Of a stretch of 64,000 nucleotides of DNA, positions 35,301 to 44,855 are shown piece after piece; position 1 is the stretch's first letter, and the number at the start of each line of letters is the position of its first letter. The stretch covers positions 33,536,256 through 33,600,255 of the forward strand of contig NC_061508.1 of assembly GCF_022539505.1 (NCBI RefSeq), given 5' to 3'. A program made the translations under genes and the position numbers. The DNA comes from Lolium rigidum. Lineage: Eukaryota > Streptophyta > Magnoliopsida > Poales > Poaceae. Under the pieces are notes generated by a model. That model was not told the DNA's origin. It ran no database searches and saw only the letters and a program-made list of their open reading frames with translations.

Positions 35301-36298
35301 AAATTATTAAAAGCCCTCTGTCGAAAATTGTTGTGGTTATATGGTGCTTTGTTGTGCTAGTTATAGTGCAGAGCTACACAGCTAGCTTATCCTCCATTCT
35401 GACTGCAAAGAGGCTCCGGCCCTCAGTGACTGATCTTGACCAGCTACTGTCAACTGGTGACTATATTGGATACCATTCTGGATCATTTGTATATTCTATC
35501 CTTACAAAAAAAGGGTTTGATGGAAAAAGGTTAAGGCCCTATACAAAGAAAGAGGAATATGCAAATGCTTTGAGGAATGGGTCGAAGAATGGAGGTGTCT
35601 CGGTTATAGTTGATGAGATCCCCTACATAACATCTTTTCTCTCTGACCCTCAGTACTATAATGAATTCCAGATGGTTAACCGCATATACAAGACACCTGG
35701 ATTTAGTTTTGTAAGCTTCTCACTCTAGTGATTTGCATCCTTACAAGAGGTAGTTGCATTCTGGATAAAACAATGTGGTCTAACTAGCATTGTGTATCTC
35801 TTCCAGGTGTTTCCCCGACATTCTCCATTGGTGCATAATCTTTCGGTAGCCATCTTGGACCTGACAAGTGGAGATGAGGGCTCACGAATTCAAGCGGAAT
35901 GGTTTCGCAAAACGACGTCCTTGCCAGATTATGGCATCCCCAAGACAGATTCGGCACCTCTCACTTTGAGAAGTTTCTCTGGTCTCTTCATCATCACTGT
36001 ATGTATCTCAGCACTCATGCTGTTGATAAGCATTGCCAGGTCAGTTCATGCCAAATACACAAAAGTGAGAGATTCTGATATGCAGAGTGCTGATGGGGAC
36101 GGTGGAAGTGAAGGCCACGGAGGATCAGATCCGTTGCAGAACGACTTGGGCAATGGGTCTATGACTGATCAGCCCCACCATGAAGCCAGAAATGTAGATC
36201 CCCAGGGTATCCATGGGAGTGGAGAAAGTGTTGCTGACGAAGAATCGAACGGCTCTGTGCCCGCGCACACCATCCAGATCGAGACAAGCACTGGTTGA
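32350..36298 (+). CDS. Glutamate receptor-like channel (GLR clade 2-like) without an N-terminal ANF domain (5-exon model)
   Basis: Predicted plasma-membrane cation channel related to ionotropic glutamate receptors. Model exons are 32350-32575, 34533-34792, 34878-35193, 35298-35710 and 35807-36298, giving 568 residues with all phases agreeing. The last four exons are secure. They hold ligand lobe S1 (from KIAVPGRNSF), M1 (LWLATVGGFFFTALVVW), the pore loop ending LTFSHG, M3 with SYTASLSSILT, lobe S2, M4 (GLFIITVCISALMLLISI) and an acidic tail. Exon 1 encodes a signal peptide (about 1-25) and some 50 unfamiliar residues. It joins exon 2 in phase, but that link is inference. The usual ANF-receptor domain of about 400 residues is absent from the 1957-base first intron. 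The locus is either a short-form receptor or a truncated gene. A TATATATA lies at about 32282. Confidence 0.7.
33260..34080. other. Repeat debris and a GC-rich patch in the receptor intron
   Basis: Near 33270 a half Stowaway-like end (CTTGTCCCATAAAACTTG) is seen. At 33850-34075 a GC-rich patch with open frames ends in CCAACCTAGGTGAGG, resembling a 5' exon edge. It lacks receptor similarity, and I see no ANF-domain sequence in the intron. Confidence 0.35.
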
Positions 36299-37170
36299 GA
36301 TGCCAACTCTATTCTGCATCGCACGCAATGAAGAAACATAACACTTTTGTCTTCTGCAGATAGTCACCAATCTAATAAGAAAATGAGTGTAAAAAGCTAA
36401 TGAATTATGGCTTGTGATGTTGCAGTGATGCCGCAAAGCATAATTTAGCTAGGAATAGCAGTTTTAGACTTTTAGTTAGTGGTGCCCATATTTAGCGCCT
36501 GAATATCTTCTTGTTTGGTCTATTTGAAAAGTCTACTTAGCGAGTGACAAATTAGAACCGTACTAGCAGCCTGACATTCTAGTAATAACAGATTTATCCC
36601 TGTGGTGTGGGGCACAGTAACCACCCATTGTAACCCAAAGTCCATGTTACTCTGGATTATTTCTTTGGTTTTATTGTACATGCTGAAAGAAAGTTGATCT
36701 TCAAAAAGCTTGATGAGTATGTCCACGGTTTCAATTTTGCACAAAGCTTGATGAGTATTTCCACATGCCTTGAATTGGTTGCCTACTAGTTGGAGTATCA
36801 TTCTTGTCCAAAGTTTGGATTTGCAGAAACTGACATCGTCCTCATAATACGGCCACAACATTGCTACTAGTTTTACTCCTTGTGGAACAGGAACATCAAT
36901 GGGCCAAGGACCTCGACGTGGCGTTAGCTTTGGCAGAGATTCTGGTATATACTGCTTCTTAACTTTTACTTCTTTAATGCTCTTCTGCCAGATGTTAGTC
37001 ATTATAAATATCTCGGTTGCTTTCCAAACCAAGTCTTCACTGGAGGTGTGGATGGAATTCCATAGTTAAGGTATCTTTTATGCCCTTGATGTTACAGTAT
37101 CAAAGGTATATTATTGTTTCCCAAGATTAAAGAAAAATCAGAACCTGCAGAATAGAGATAACATGAATTT
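36299..37170. other. Intergenic DNA with one unassigned ORF
   Basis: A 170-codon minus-strand frame (36520-37032) has even composition but no motif I recognise. There are no neighbouring splice signals that extend it. The first 150 bases are likely the 3' UTR of the receptor gene. Confidence 0.3.
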
Positions 37171-37291
37171 GAGCAGATCTTCACGATGCACATCGAAGGA
37201 CGAGCTAGAAGTCTGGTGACCTTAGTGAGCTGGCTGGGCTCATGGATTGGCTCGTATGCCTTCAACTTCCTCCTGTTATGGAGCTCCTACG
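37171..37291 (+). pseudogene. Orphan exon of an ERD6-like sugar transporter
   Basis: Reads EQIFTMHIEGRARSLVTLVS, then WLGSWIGSYAFNF and LLLWSSYG, ending at a good donor (G|GTAAAC). This matches the exon of ERD6-like monosaccharide transporters that carries the E-I-F-P-x-x-V/I-K-G motif and the following membrane helix, with the Pro replaced by Thr. I find no other exon nearby, so it is a gene fragment, perhaps carried by a transposon. Confidence 0.7.
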
Positions 37292-37394
37292 GTAAACATG
37301 TTTACAACACTGAAATGGACCTTGTGATCAAAGACATAGACATGACGATCTCTCCGATTGCATATTGTGCGCCCAGCGGTTCTGGTTTTGAAGC

Positions 37395-38284
37395 TTAGAG
37401 CATCTCCACCCGTCCTCCCCATACGGCGTCCGGCGCAGCCGCTATAGGGACCATATGGGGGGGGGGGGGGGGTTGCCGGCGCAAAATTAGAATTGGGGAC
37501 ATGCCGGCGCCCAACCGTGCACCCCAAACGGTGCCCCCAATACAGTTTCATATGTATATTAAATTTAAACAACAAATAGTATTACAACTTAAACAAATGT
37601 TGGACATAATTCAACAAGTTTAACATAGCAGACAAATAATTAAGGTTTATCAAACCACACAAATTTAAAAGTTTAAATCACAATGGCAAACAAATAAACA
37701 AACTAGTCGCCGCCTTTGAGAGTCCACAAATGCTCAACCAGATCATCTTGCAGTTGGTGATGAGTGTTGGAGTCTCGAACTTCTTGACGTCTGGCGAGAA
37801 AAGCAGCAAATGCGGGAGGCACATTGTGATCAACATCTGCAAGAGGACCCATCCCTTCATATGGTTCAGTGTCAAACATTGGAAATTACCTCTCGCTCTC
37901 GATGATCATGTTGTGCAGTATGACACAACATGTCATGACCTCCCACATCTGCTCCTTGGACCATGTAAGAGCAGGGTATCGGACAATCGCAAAGCGAGCT
38001 TCAGCACACCAAATGCCCTCTCCACATCCTTTCTGGCAGCCTCTAGGTACAGTGTTCGAGATTGTCTTCACAAATGTTGACCATCTTGGATAGATGCCAT
38101 CTGCAAAATAGTAGCCCTTGTCATACTGGTGGCCATTGATCTCAAACTGCACCGGAGGGGCATTGCCTTCGACAAGCTTATGGAACACATCGGAGCACTG
38201 CATCACATTGATATCATTGTGTGATCTTGCCATGCCGAAGAACGCATGCCAAATCCACAGGTCAGCCGCTGCCTCAAGGACCAC
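37395..38284 (-). mobile_element. Truncated PIF/Harbinger element
   Basis: It starts with a GAGCATCTCCACCC end at about 37399, contains a run of 16 G (37457-37472) and holds the C-terminal half of a transposase on the minus strand. The 5' part ends abruptly at about 38285 against unrelated GC-rich DNA. Confidence 0.7.
37703..38284 (-). pseudogene. PIF/Harbinger transposase, C-terminal part with in-frame stop
   Basis: Begins [18 protein letters not shown], then SHNDINVM and [19 protein letters not shown], as in plant Harbinger transposases of the DDE superfamily. A single TAA after the IIESER segment interrupts the frame, which otherwise continues in register to LVEHLWTLKGGD and the natural stop at 37703. 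The N-terminal half is missing, so it cannot be active. Confidence 0.85.
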
Positions 38285-39774
38285 ACTGCATGCACCCTAC
38301 CGGCGCAGGATGGGAGCGCGGTGGGGACGGAGGTAGTGGCGGTGGCGGGAGCGGGTGAATGACGATGGTAGGAAGGCCGGCGAGGTGGCGAGGGTTTGCT
38401 CGAGGTGCTCTGCATGGACGTTGCATCTATGATGGGTGTTGCCTCCTTGACATCCAGCATGCATCATCGGCCATCTCTGTCTCTAGGGTGGAAAACTCAA
38501 GACCAATTGTCATTGATTGGGATCAGGTAGAGATAGCACCACCCGCATCTGCATCGGTAATGCTTAACTTGGCATCCCCAACACCACTCAATGGGCACTC
38601 CAGCAACGCCAAGGAAACCACACTTGCGGTCCCTGATGATGCCGGGTCCAAGCACCACTCTGCAATGCTAGTACTAGCAGCCATCCAGCTGCTCGACAGA
38701 ACGCTGGTCATGTTGGATGATAAGGAGCAAGTGCAAGAGCAGGAAAAAGATGAGCTATCGAGTGCATCAGAGGTAACTGACAGAACATCCATCAAGTGGG
38801 TATCTCGAGTGCGTGTTGCGTGGCGTCCTATGCGCTGGCCCTGAGGAGCAAGTTCGGAAACTCTGCGACCACTCCATCACAACATCCAGTGCCACCACAC
38901 CCACCTAATCTGCCAGTCTGTCAGCTGGACCCTTGTTCAACCCCTCTGAAACCTGCTCCACCATGGCCTCCAGATTCACTCTCAGGTATTGGGTTTGTGT
39001 TACACACACGATGCTTTATTCTTATGTGGCACAAGTGGCACAACTTAGTTCTGAGCAGCAAAAGAGTGAAAATGTGCATGGAGATAGTTATATACTGGAG
39101 CGACTACTGAGTTCAGCTACAAGTGTCTTGGCTATTGAGGAAATGTGTTCTATCCAAGGTGAGTTGTTCGAGGTTGGTTTGCTACAAGGAACTATGGGCA
39201 TCACTTTCAGAACAAGGTCTTCTTTCTACAGTCTTGACAAACAAAACTGTAGAAAGACGTATTTTGTTTCTTCAGTCCAAGATTATTGTCGTAAGTCCGT
39301 TGATACTTTTGCTGCAAGTGGGATGTTTATATGAGGCACATGCTCTTGTTCACCTTTCTGATGCACTAGGAGCTACAGCTTGTGACATTGGTTGTCAGGC
39401 TGAATGGCTCATATGCAGTATGGTTAAACTGAACTACATAACCGATATGTGTTCATTTAGGCCGAGAAATGGAAGGATAATTCTTCTAGTGCTGTTTGAA
39501 CAATGGGATCCAGGGATCAATCATGCCTTCAGTAGTTTAGTACATTTGGTGGAGAATAGATTCAAACTGACAGTGGCCTATGTCGATATGAGAAAGGGAT
39601 GGTACCTTGTCAGCAAACATCATATATCTGAAGCAATATGTGGTGGTGTACACGATGGGGCTCATGGGTGCAGATACGATGCTCTTATGATCATCCATGT
39701 TCTTCTTCGCACTGACGTGTGGTGCACCAACTATGTGCAAACTTATCCTGGCAAGCTCTGGAGTTATGACAAGA
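38285..39774 (+). other. Unrecognised region with long plus-strand ORFs
   Basis: Frames at 38359-38844 (161 codons) and 39123-39848 (241 codons) are long for AT-balanced DNA. The first contains an acidic, Gln/Glu-rich segment (DDKEQVQEQEKDE), and the second a cysteine-containing segment. I recognise neither. The second runs into the fold-back MULE at 39784, so its C-terminus is transposon-derived. Gene fragments captured by a transposon are likely. Confidence 0.3.
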
Positions 39775-39783
39775 TAATTGGAG

Positions 39784-40438
39784 GAGAGGTGCTTCTGTGC
39801 TTTCCAGAATTTTTTTGCACAACTTCTAAAGCAAACCAAAGGCTGTGATTAGAAGAGCTAATCAACCTGCTTTCATTAAGGAAAAGGGCAATTTAGTCAC
39901 TGCGCTTAATTACTACTATTAGTTAACAGCGGGACCGAAACTGCAACGTGCGCAACTACCCCACGACCCACGTACTCGTTCTGTTCTCATGGCTGCCGTA
40001 TTAAGTCAAGGCTGTTGCCCGCGGCGGCCGGACATAGAGAAGATGGGCAGATGGCTGATCAGCATTCATTCGCAGTCTTCATACAAAAAATTCTGGAAAG
40101 CACAGAAGCACCTCTCGCGGGAGAAGCCATGTCAATGTTGGTCCGAGGCGGTGGTCGGCAACAGCCGTGAAGCTTCATCTCCACCAGCACCGCATCCGGC
40201 CGCCGGCAACGGCCGTGAAGCTTTGTTCCGCAGACCATAAGAACGAGTGCGTGGATCATGCGTCCTGGGTAGTTGCACACGGTGCAGTTCATGTCTCGCT
40301 CTCACAGGATATTAATTACGAGTAGTAACTGCAATCCTGGATGTGCAGTGACCGGATGGCCCATTCTTAATCACAGCCTTTGCACTTTGCTTTAGAAGTC
40401 GTGCAAAAAAACTTCGGGAAAGCACAGGAGCACACGCC
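39784..40438. mobile_element. Long-TIR fold-back Mutator-like element
   Basis: A 655-base element flanked by a perfect 9-bp duplication, TAATTGGAG (39775-39783 and 40439-40447). Its left arm (GAGAGGTGCTTCTGTGCTTT...) pairs with the right arm through about 200 bases, including GCAACTACCC and ACTCGTTCT blocks, leaving a short GC-rich centre. An extra inverted copy of the terminus, identical to the left arm for over 30 bases, sits inside at about 40084-40116. No transposase is encoded. Confidence 0.85.
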
Positions 40439-40447
40439 TAATTGGAG

Positions 40448-41053
40448 ACCAAGCAAAGTTGAGTGCTACATATAAATCTACAGGAACTTGCATACAATTG
40501 GCTCCCACTGGACCTCATTATTCTCTACCTCAGTTTCGTGGTCACACCTCGTGTGAAGTCGGACATAACAAGGAATGGCCCACCTCTGATGTTTTCGACG
40601 GTAGGCTTATTTCAGTTTGTGCAACAGCCATGGACACGTCCTGCTCTTTTTCTTGCTGTCATTCTTGGTAATCTCTGAATGCTCCAGTTATATTTCTTAC
40701 ATACTAAGTGGTGCAACATTCCTGTGGATATATACCTGAATGAGTAGAGAGGAGCTTTGACATATCTTTTGCCTTAGCGTGGTACAACAATAAAGCTAGT
40801 GATGGATGCTATGCATATTGAAAATGAGTGTATGCATGAGATTACATACTTGGAGGTTGGATACAACAGTTGTTCTATAAAGGCCAATCATTTTCAGCAT
40901 AAGCATGGGCTTTGGACAGACTCCACTTATCATGTTGCTGGAGAAGAACTACTTACTGTCAAGAGAGATTTTCACTTACTCAAGCATGGTGACAGGGAGA
41001 AGAGTTGTGTGTTAGTTCCCAGAGATGGAAAGCTGACACGATGTTTGATGACC
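40448..41053 (+). other. Unrecognised region with short ORFs
   Basis: Two overlapping frames of about 70 codons (40459-40678) and one of 112 (40799-41137). One contains FVVTPRVKSDITRNGP and FVQQPWTRPALFLAVILG, which could be a membrane-protein exon, but I cannot name it. Confidence 0.3.
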
Positions 41054-41338
41054 TTAACGCTTGATATAGCCTACGGCGGGGGGGGGGGTCTTGTCTCGGC
41101 TCCCACGAGTACGGCCAAGTGGCCGCTTCGCCGGTGAAGATGTGTCTTCCCCCACGGACGTCGACGACAACGCCTCTCCAACACGGCCGCCGCTGTGGCC
41201 ACCTCTGCCTCCATCACGACCGTCACGCTTCCCGCTCCCGGGAGGGCGGCCTCGTGGCCTCTTCACCAGAGGATCCGCGCCTTCCGGCGCGGCGGGAGCC
41301 TTGCCCTTCATGAAGATTGAAGACCTCCTGGGCGCCAT
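41054..41338 (-). CDS. Small AT-hook-like ORF
   Basis: A 94-residue frame starting MAPRRSSIFMKGKAP. It contains KRPRGRPPGSGK, a good AT-hook core (RGRP), and a weaker KRPLGRTRGS. AT-hooks bind the minor groove of AT-rich DNA. A minus-strand GGGTATAAGG lies about 60 bases upstream. An 11-base G run (41078-41088) lies within its 3' end. It could be the first exon of a longer gene or part of a transposon-encoded protein. I do not know a family with this exact layout. Confidence 0.4.
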   Translation of the reverse strand: MAPRRSSIFMKGKAPAAPEGADPLVKRPRGRPPGSGKRDGRDGGRGGHSGGRVGEALSSTSVGEDTSSPAKRPLGRTRGSRDKTPPPAVGYIKR

Positions 41339-41998
41339 CGGGTGGTAGGGAGAGGAAGTAGAGTGAGGAGTGGGGAAGGCGACGAGCCTTCTCCCCTCCT
41401 TATACCCGGACCGATGGGTGCACCAACATGCCTTGGAATCCCGATGGTGTATGTCGAATCGGCTTGAGGGTAAACTGGTATTAAGACTGGCCATAGTGCT
41501 AGTATCTTAGACCCACAATGCTGATGTGGCATCTAATTAAGGAGAATAGATAAGATTAGAGTAAAATAAATATATATTACATCATCATAGTGCACGTTAC
41601 GAGAAAAATTAATGCTGAATAGATCTTGTATACTGGGGCGAGTCTTGGTCACATCTCCGCCTAGTTCAACCTTTATTTTTTCTCGCGGGCGAATCTGTTT
41701 TGCCACTTAGAAGCAAAAGAGGTGTAGCTTTGCTAGGTAGTAGAGAAAACGAGATTTTAAGGCAAAATTATACAAATAAGCTAATCGGACGGTTTGAAAG
41801 GATAAGGACGGTAACATCCTTTATTTTGTGAATCATTTGTGATAGCGGTGGGAATAGAAAATACCTTAGAACTTGTTTGATTCGGATTTCTTTTCATAGA
41901 AACTTTTTTTTGGAGGTCATTTTGATTTAAAGGATTCAACCCTCCAGAGTTTCTATGGATTCCCTTCCTACGCTACAAGTCCATATGATTTTTAATAA
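41339..41998. other. Intergenic DNA, no gene seen
   Basis: AT-rich. Short inverted similarity around 41870-41960 suggests MITE debris, but I cannot define ends. Confidence 0.35.
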
Positions 41999-42350
41999 GA
42001 GCATCTCCAACGGACGCTGCAAAAGACACGCACGGTAAAAAAATCGCCAGTTTGGCGCGGGCGGGCGGCGAAGCTCCAGCGGATGCTGAAGAAAGGGGCG
42101 CGCGCTAAACACTCTGCCGCGCCCGCGCGTTTGCGCTATTCCGCGCGGAAAAGTTGTCGCGTGGGCTGCCGTGCGCTCTATAAACGGGACACGCGCGAAT
42201 GCGCCAACCGTCTGAAGATTCCGATTCCGCGTGCCGCTCTGCATCTCTCTCTCTCCCCACCGCTCTCCCTCCCGCGCCGACTTTCCGCCTCCGTCTCCGG
42301 CAAGATGCCTCTGCGTCGCCGCTCCGCCTCCGGCTACCGCATACTAGCAC
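41999..42350 (+). pseudogene. Harbinger-like end with truncated AP2-type gene start
   Basis: Starts with GAGCATCTCCAACGGAC, carries a TATA-like TCTATAAACGG (about 42176), a leader rich in CTCTCT, and an ATG at 42305 opening MPLRRRSASGYR. This resembles the beginning of a repeat-associated AP2/ERF-like protein family in grasses. The similarity stops after YR, before the DNA-binding domain, so it is a 5' fragment. Recognition is from a short stretch and is tentative. Confidence 0.35.
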
Positions 42351-42634
42351 ATACACTCAGTCTGTGTAGAAATCTCATGCGTGTTTTCCGTTGTGCAATC
42401 AAACGATTCTTGCAACTAATTTCTGCATCCTGTAGAATTTCATGTGCCATGTCATACTGTTCTTGTGTGTTTTTCCTATTCATATGCTTTGAGATCATTT
42501 GATTCATGGAAACATGGCATGGAGCTTTTCTTGTATCGTGATATGGACGGACTACCCACGGTGGGTGCACGGAAGACAGAGCCGACCATAGCGTCCAGTC
42601 ACCGTCCAACAACTAGGGCCGCACGCGACGTGGC

Positions 42635-42640
42635 CACGTG
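42635..42640 (+). promoter_or_regulatory. G-box in the UGT78 promoter
   Basis: CACGTG, 185 bases before the ATG. bHLH factors of the anthocyanin regulatory complex can bind such sites, and the maize homologue Bronze1 is controlled by MYB and bHLH partners. A CCATAAAAACCC TATA-like box lies at about 42740-42750. Confidence 0.5.
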
Positions 42641-42824
42641 GGGCATTCGCGAGCCATCCATCGCAACGAACCGCGCGCGCGGGCGCTCCACCTCAACGTC
42701 CAGGTTGCTGGCTGCTACCCGCCAGCTATCTATCACGCGCGCCATAAAAACCCCATCGCACACGACAAGACACGACGTTCAGGCCACAGACGCAAAACCC
42801 ATCCACCAAAACAGAGCACCGACG

Positions 42825-44372
42825 ATGGCGCCGCCGCACGTCGCCGTGGTGGCCTTCCCCTTCAGCTCCCACGCAGCCGTCATGCTCTCCTTCGCGCGCG
42901 CCCTCGCCGCCGCCGCGCCGGACGGGACGGCCCTCTCCTTCCTCACCACCGCCGACTCCGCCGCGCAGCTCCGGAAAGCCGGCGCGCTCCCGGGCAACCT
43001 GCGCTTCGTGAAGGTCGCGGACGGGCTACCGTCCTCTTCAGGGGAGGCGCCAATGCTGCCCCCGCCGCGCCGGATGGAGCTCTTCATGGCGGCGGCCGAG
43101 GCCGGCGGGATCAGGGACGGGCTCGAGGCGGCGCAAGCCTCCGCGGGCGGCGCCAGGGTGACCTGCGTCGTCGGGGACGCGTTCGTGTGGATGGCGGCCG
43201 AGGCCGCCGCCGCCGCCGGCGCGCCGTGGGTGCCCGTCTGGACCGCCGCGTCCTGCGCCCTCCTCGCGCACCTCCGCACCGACGCGCTCCGCCAGGACCT
43301 CGGCGATCAGGGTACGTGCGTGCATGCATGCTGCTCTGCTATTCCGTTGGGGTCGTTACTCTTATCCGTACAATTACCTGTTCGTTAGAGATTGCGTTCA
43401 ACTGTCCGTCAACTACTCCTGCTAAATCTGCAAGGCGTTGTTACGTTTTGAATTGTTAATTAATCTGCATAACCAACCTGCCATGCAGCCGCGAGCAGAG
43501 CCGACGAGCCGCTCACCGCGCACGCCGGCCTGGGCGGCTACCGCGTCCGGGACCTCCCCGACGGCGTCGTCACCGGCGACTTCAACTACGTCATCAGCCT
43601 CCTCCTGCACCACATGGCGCAGCGCGTCCCCAAGCACGCCACCGCCGTCGCGCTCAACACCTTCCCGGGCCTCGACCCGCCGGACCTCGCCGCGGCCCTC
43701 GCGGCCGAGCTCCCAAACTGCCTCCCACTCGGCCCCTACCACCTCCTCCCCGCCGCCGAGTCAGCCGCCAACGACGAAACACCGTCCGACCCGCACGGCT
43801 GCCTCGCCTGGCTCGACGCCCACCCGGCGCGGTCCGTCGCGTACGTCAGCTTCGGCACGGTCGCCTCGCCGCGGCCGGACGAGCTGCGGGAGCTCGCCGC
43901 CGGGCTGGAGGCGAGCGGCGCGCCGTTCCTGTGGTCGCTGCGCGAGGAGTCGTGGCCGCTGCTCCCGGCGGGGTTCCTGGACCGCGCGGCGGGGCTGGTG
44001 GTGCCGTGGGCGCCGCAGGTCGGGGTCCTGCGGCACGCGTCGGTCGGCGCCTTCGTGACGCACGCCGGCTGGGCGTCCGTGCTGGAGGGCGTGTCCAGCG
44101 GCGTGCCCATGGCGTGCCGGCCCTTCTTCGGCGACCAGACCATGAACGCGCGGTCCGTGGCCACCGTCTGGGGCTTCGGCACGGCGTTTGACGGCCCGAT
44201 GACGCGCGGCGGCGTGGCAAACGCCGTGTCGACGCTGCTCCGTGGGGAGGAAGGCGAGAGGATGAGGGCCAAGGCGCAACAGCTGCAGGCCATGGTGGGC
44301 GAGGCGTTCCAGCCCGACGGCGGCTGCAGGAAGAACTTCGATCAGTTTGTCAAGATAGTCTGTAGCGTGTGA
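42825..44372 (+). CDS. Bz1-like: Flavonoid/anthocyanidin 3-O-glucosyltransferase, UGT78 family (2 exons)
   Basis: A 456-residue cytosolic GT1 glycosyltransferase that moves glucose from UDP-glucose to the 3-OH of anthocyanidins or flavonols. Exons are 42825-43311 and 43489-44372, joined in phase 1 at GDQ|AASRA, the same place as in maize Bronze1. The ATG is followed by [14 protein letters not shown] with the catalytic His16. VGDAFVW carries the partner Asp. The PSPG box runs W336APQ to D378Q379, with [10 protein letters not shown] where many UGTs have HCGWNS; this variant is normal for the UGT78/Bz1 group. The coding sequence is very GC-rich, as for many grass genes, and fully intact. Overall similarity to Bronze1 is strong; the exact acceptor is inferred. 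Confidence 0.93.
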
Positions 44373-44852
44373 TCTCTTATACTAGCACAAAATAGGCTTT
44401 TCTATGGATCATATGAGTTGTGTCGTTTTGATTTCTTACAAGTTTTATGAATGTTCCTGTTGGCTTATGATTTTGGGTGTGGCTATTTTGTTCTCAGTCA
44501 GATGATGTCGTCAAATTTTAGTAGCAACTCAGGTTATAACTTATGACTAGAACGAATCACAATGCAAATCAAATGGTGTAAAACTTAACTGGTCACAAAG
44601 TTAGTTCTTAGCTAGCAAATCTCTACGATTTTAGTGTGGCCAGTATGTTAGACGTCACCCCTAGCATAATTGGCCCGCGCTTGTGGCATTTATATATAGT
44701 ATCTGACATATATATGATGGTAAGGTAAAGTTCTCCCATGACATTTCTCTCACCGCATTAAAGAAGATGCAAAACAATTTGCAACCTTTCAAACACATTT
44801 TTGAAACATGTTTAGGATATCCAATAAATCTTAATTAGTCATTGTAAATCAG
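44373..44852. other. 3' flank of the UGT gene
   Basis: AT-rich DNA containing the presumed 3' UTR. No other feature is seen. Confidence 0.45.
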
Positions 44853-44855
44853 TAA

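Noticed and set aside
39784..40116. Shorter MULE ending at the internal terminus
   Set aside because: The flank after 40116 (GCGGGAGAA) does not match TAATTGGAG, whereas the flank after 40438 matches perfectly.
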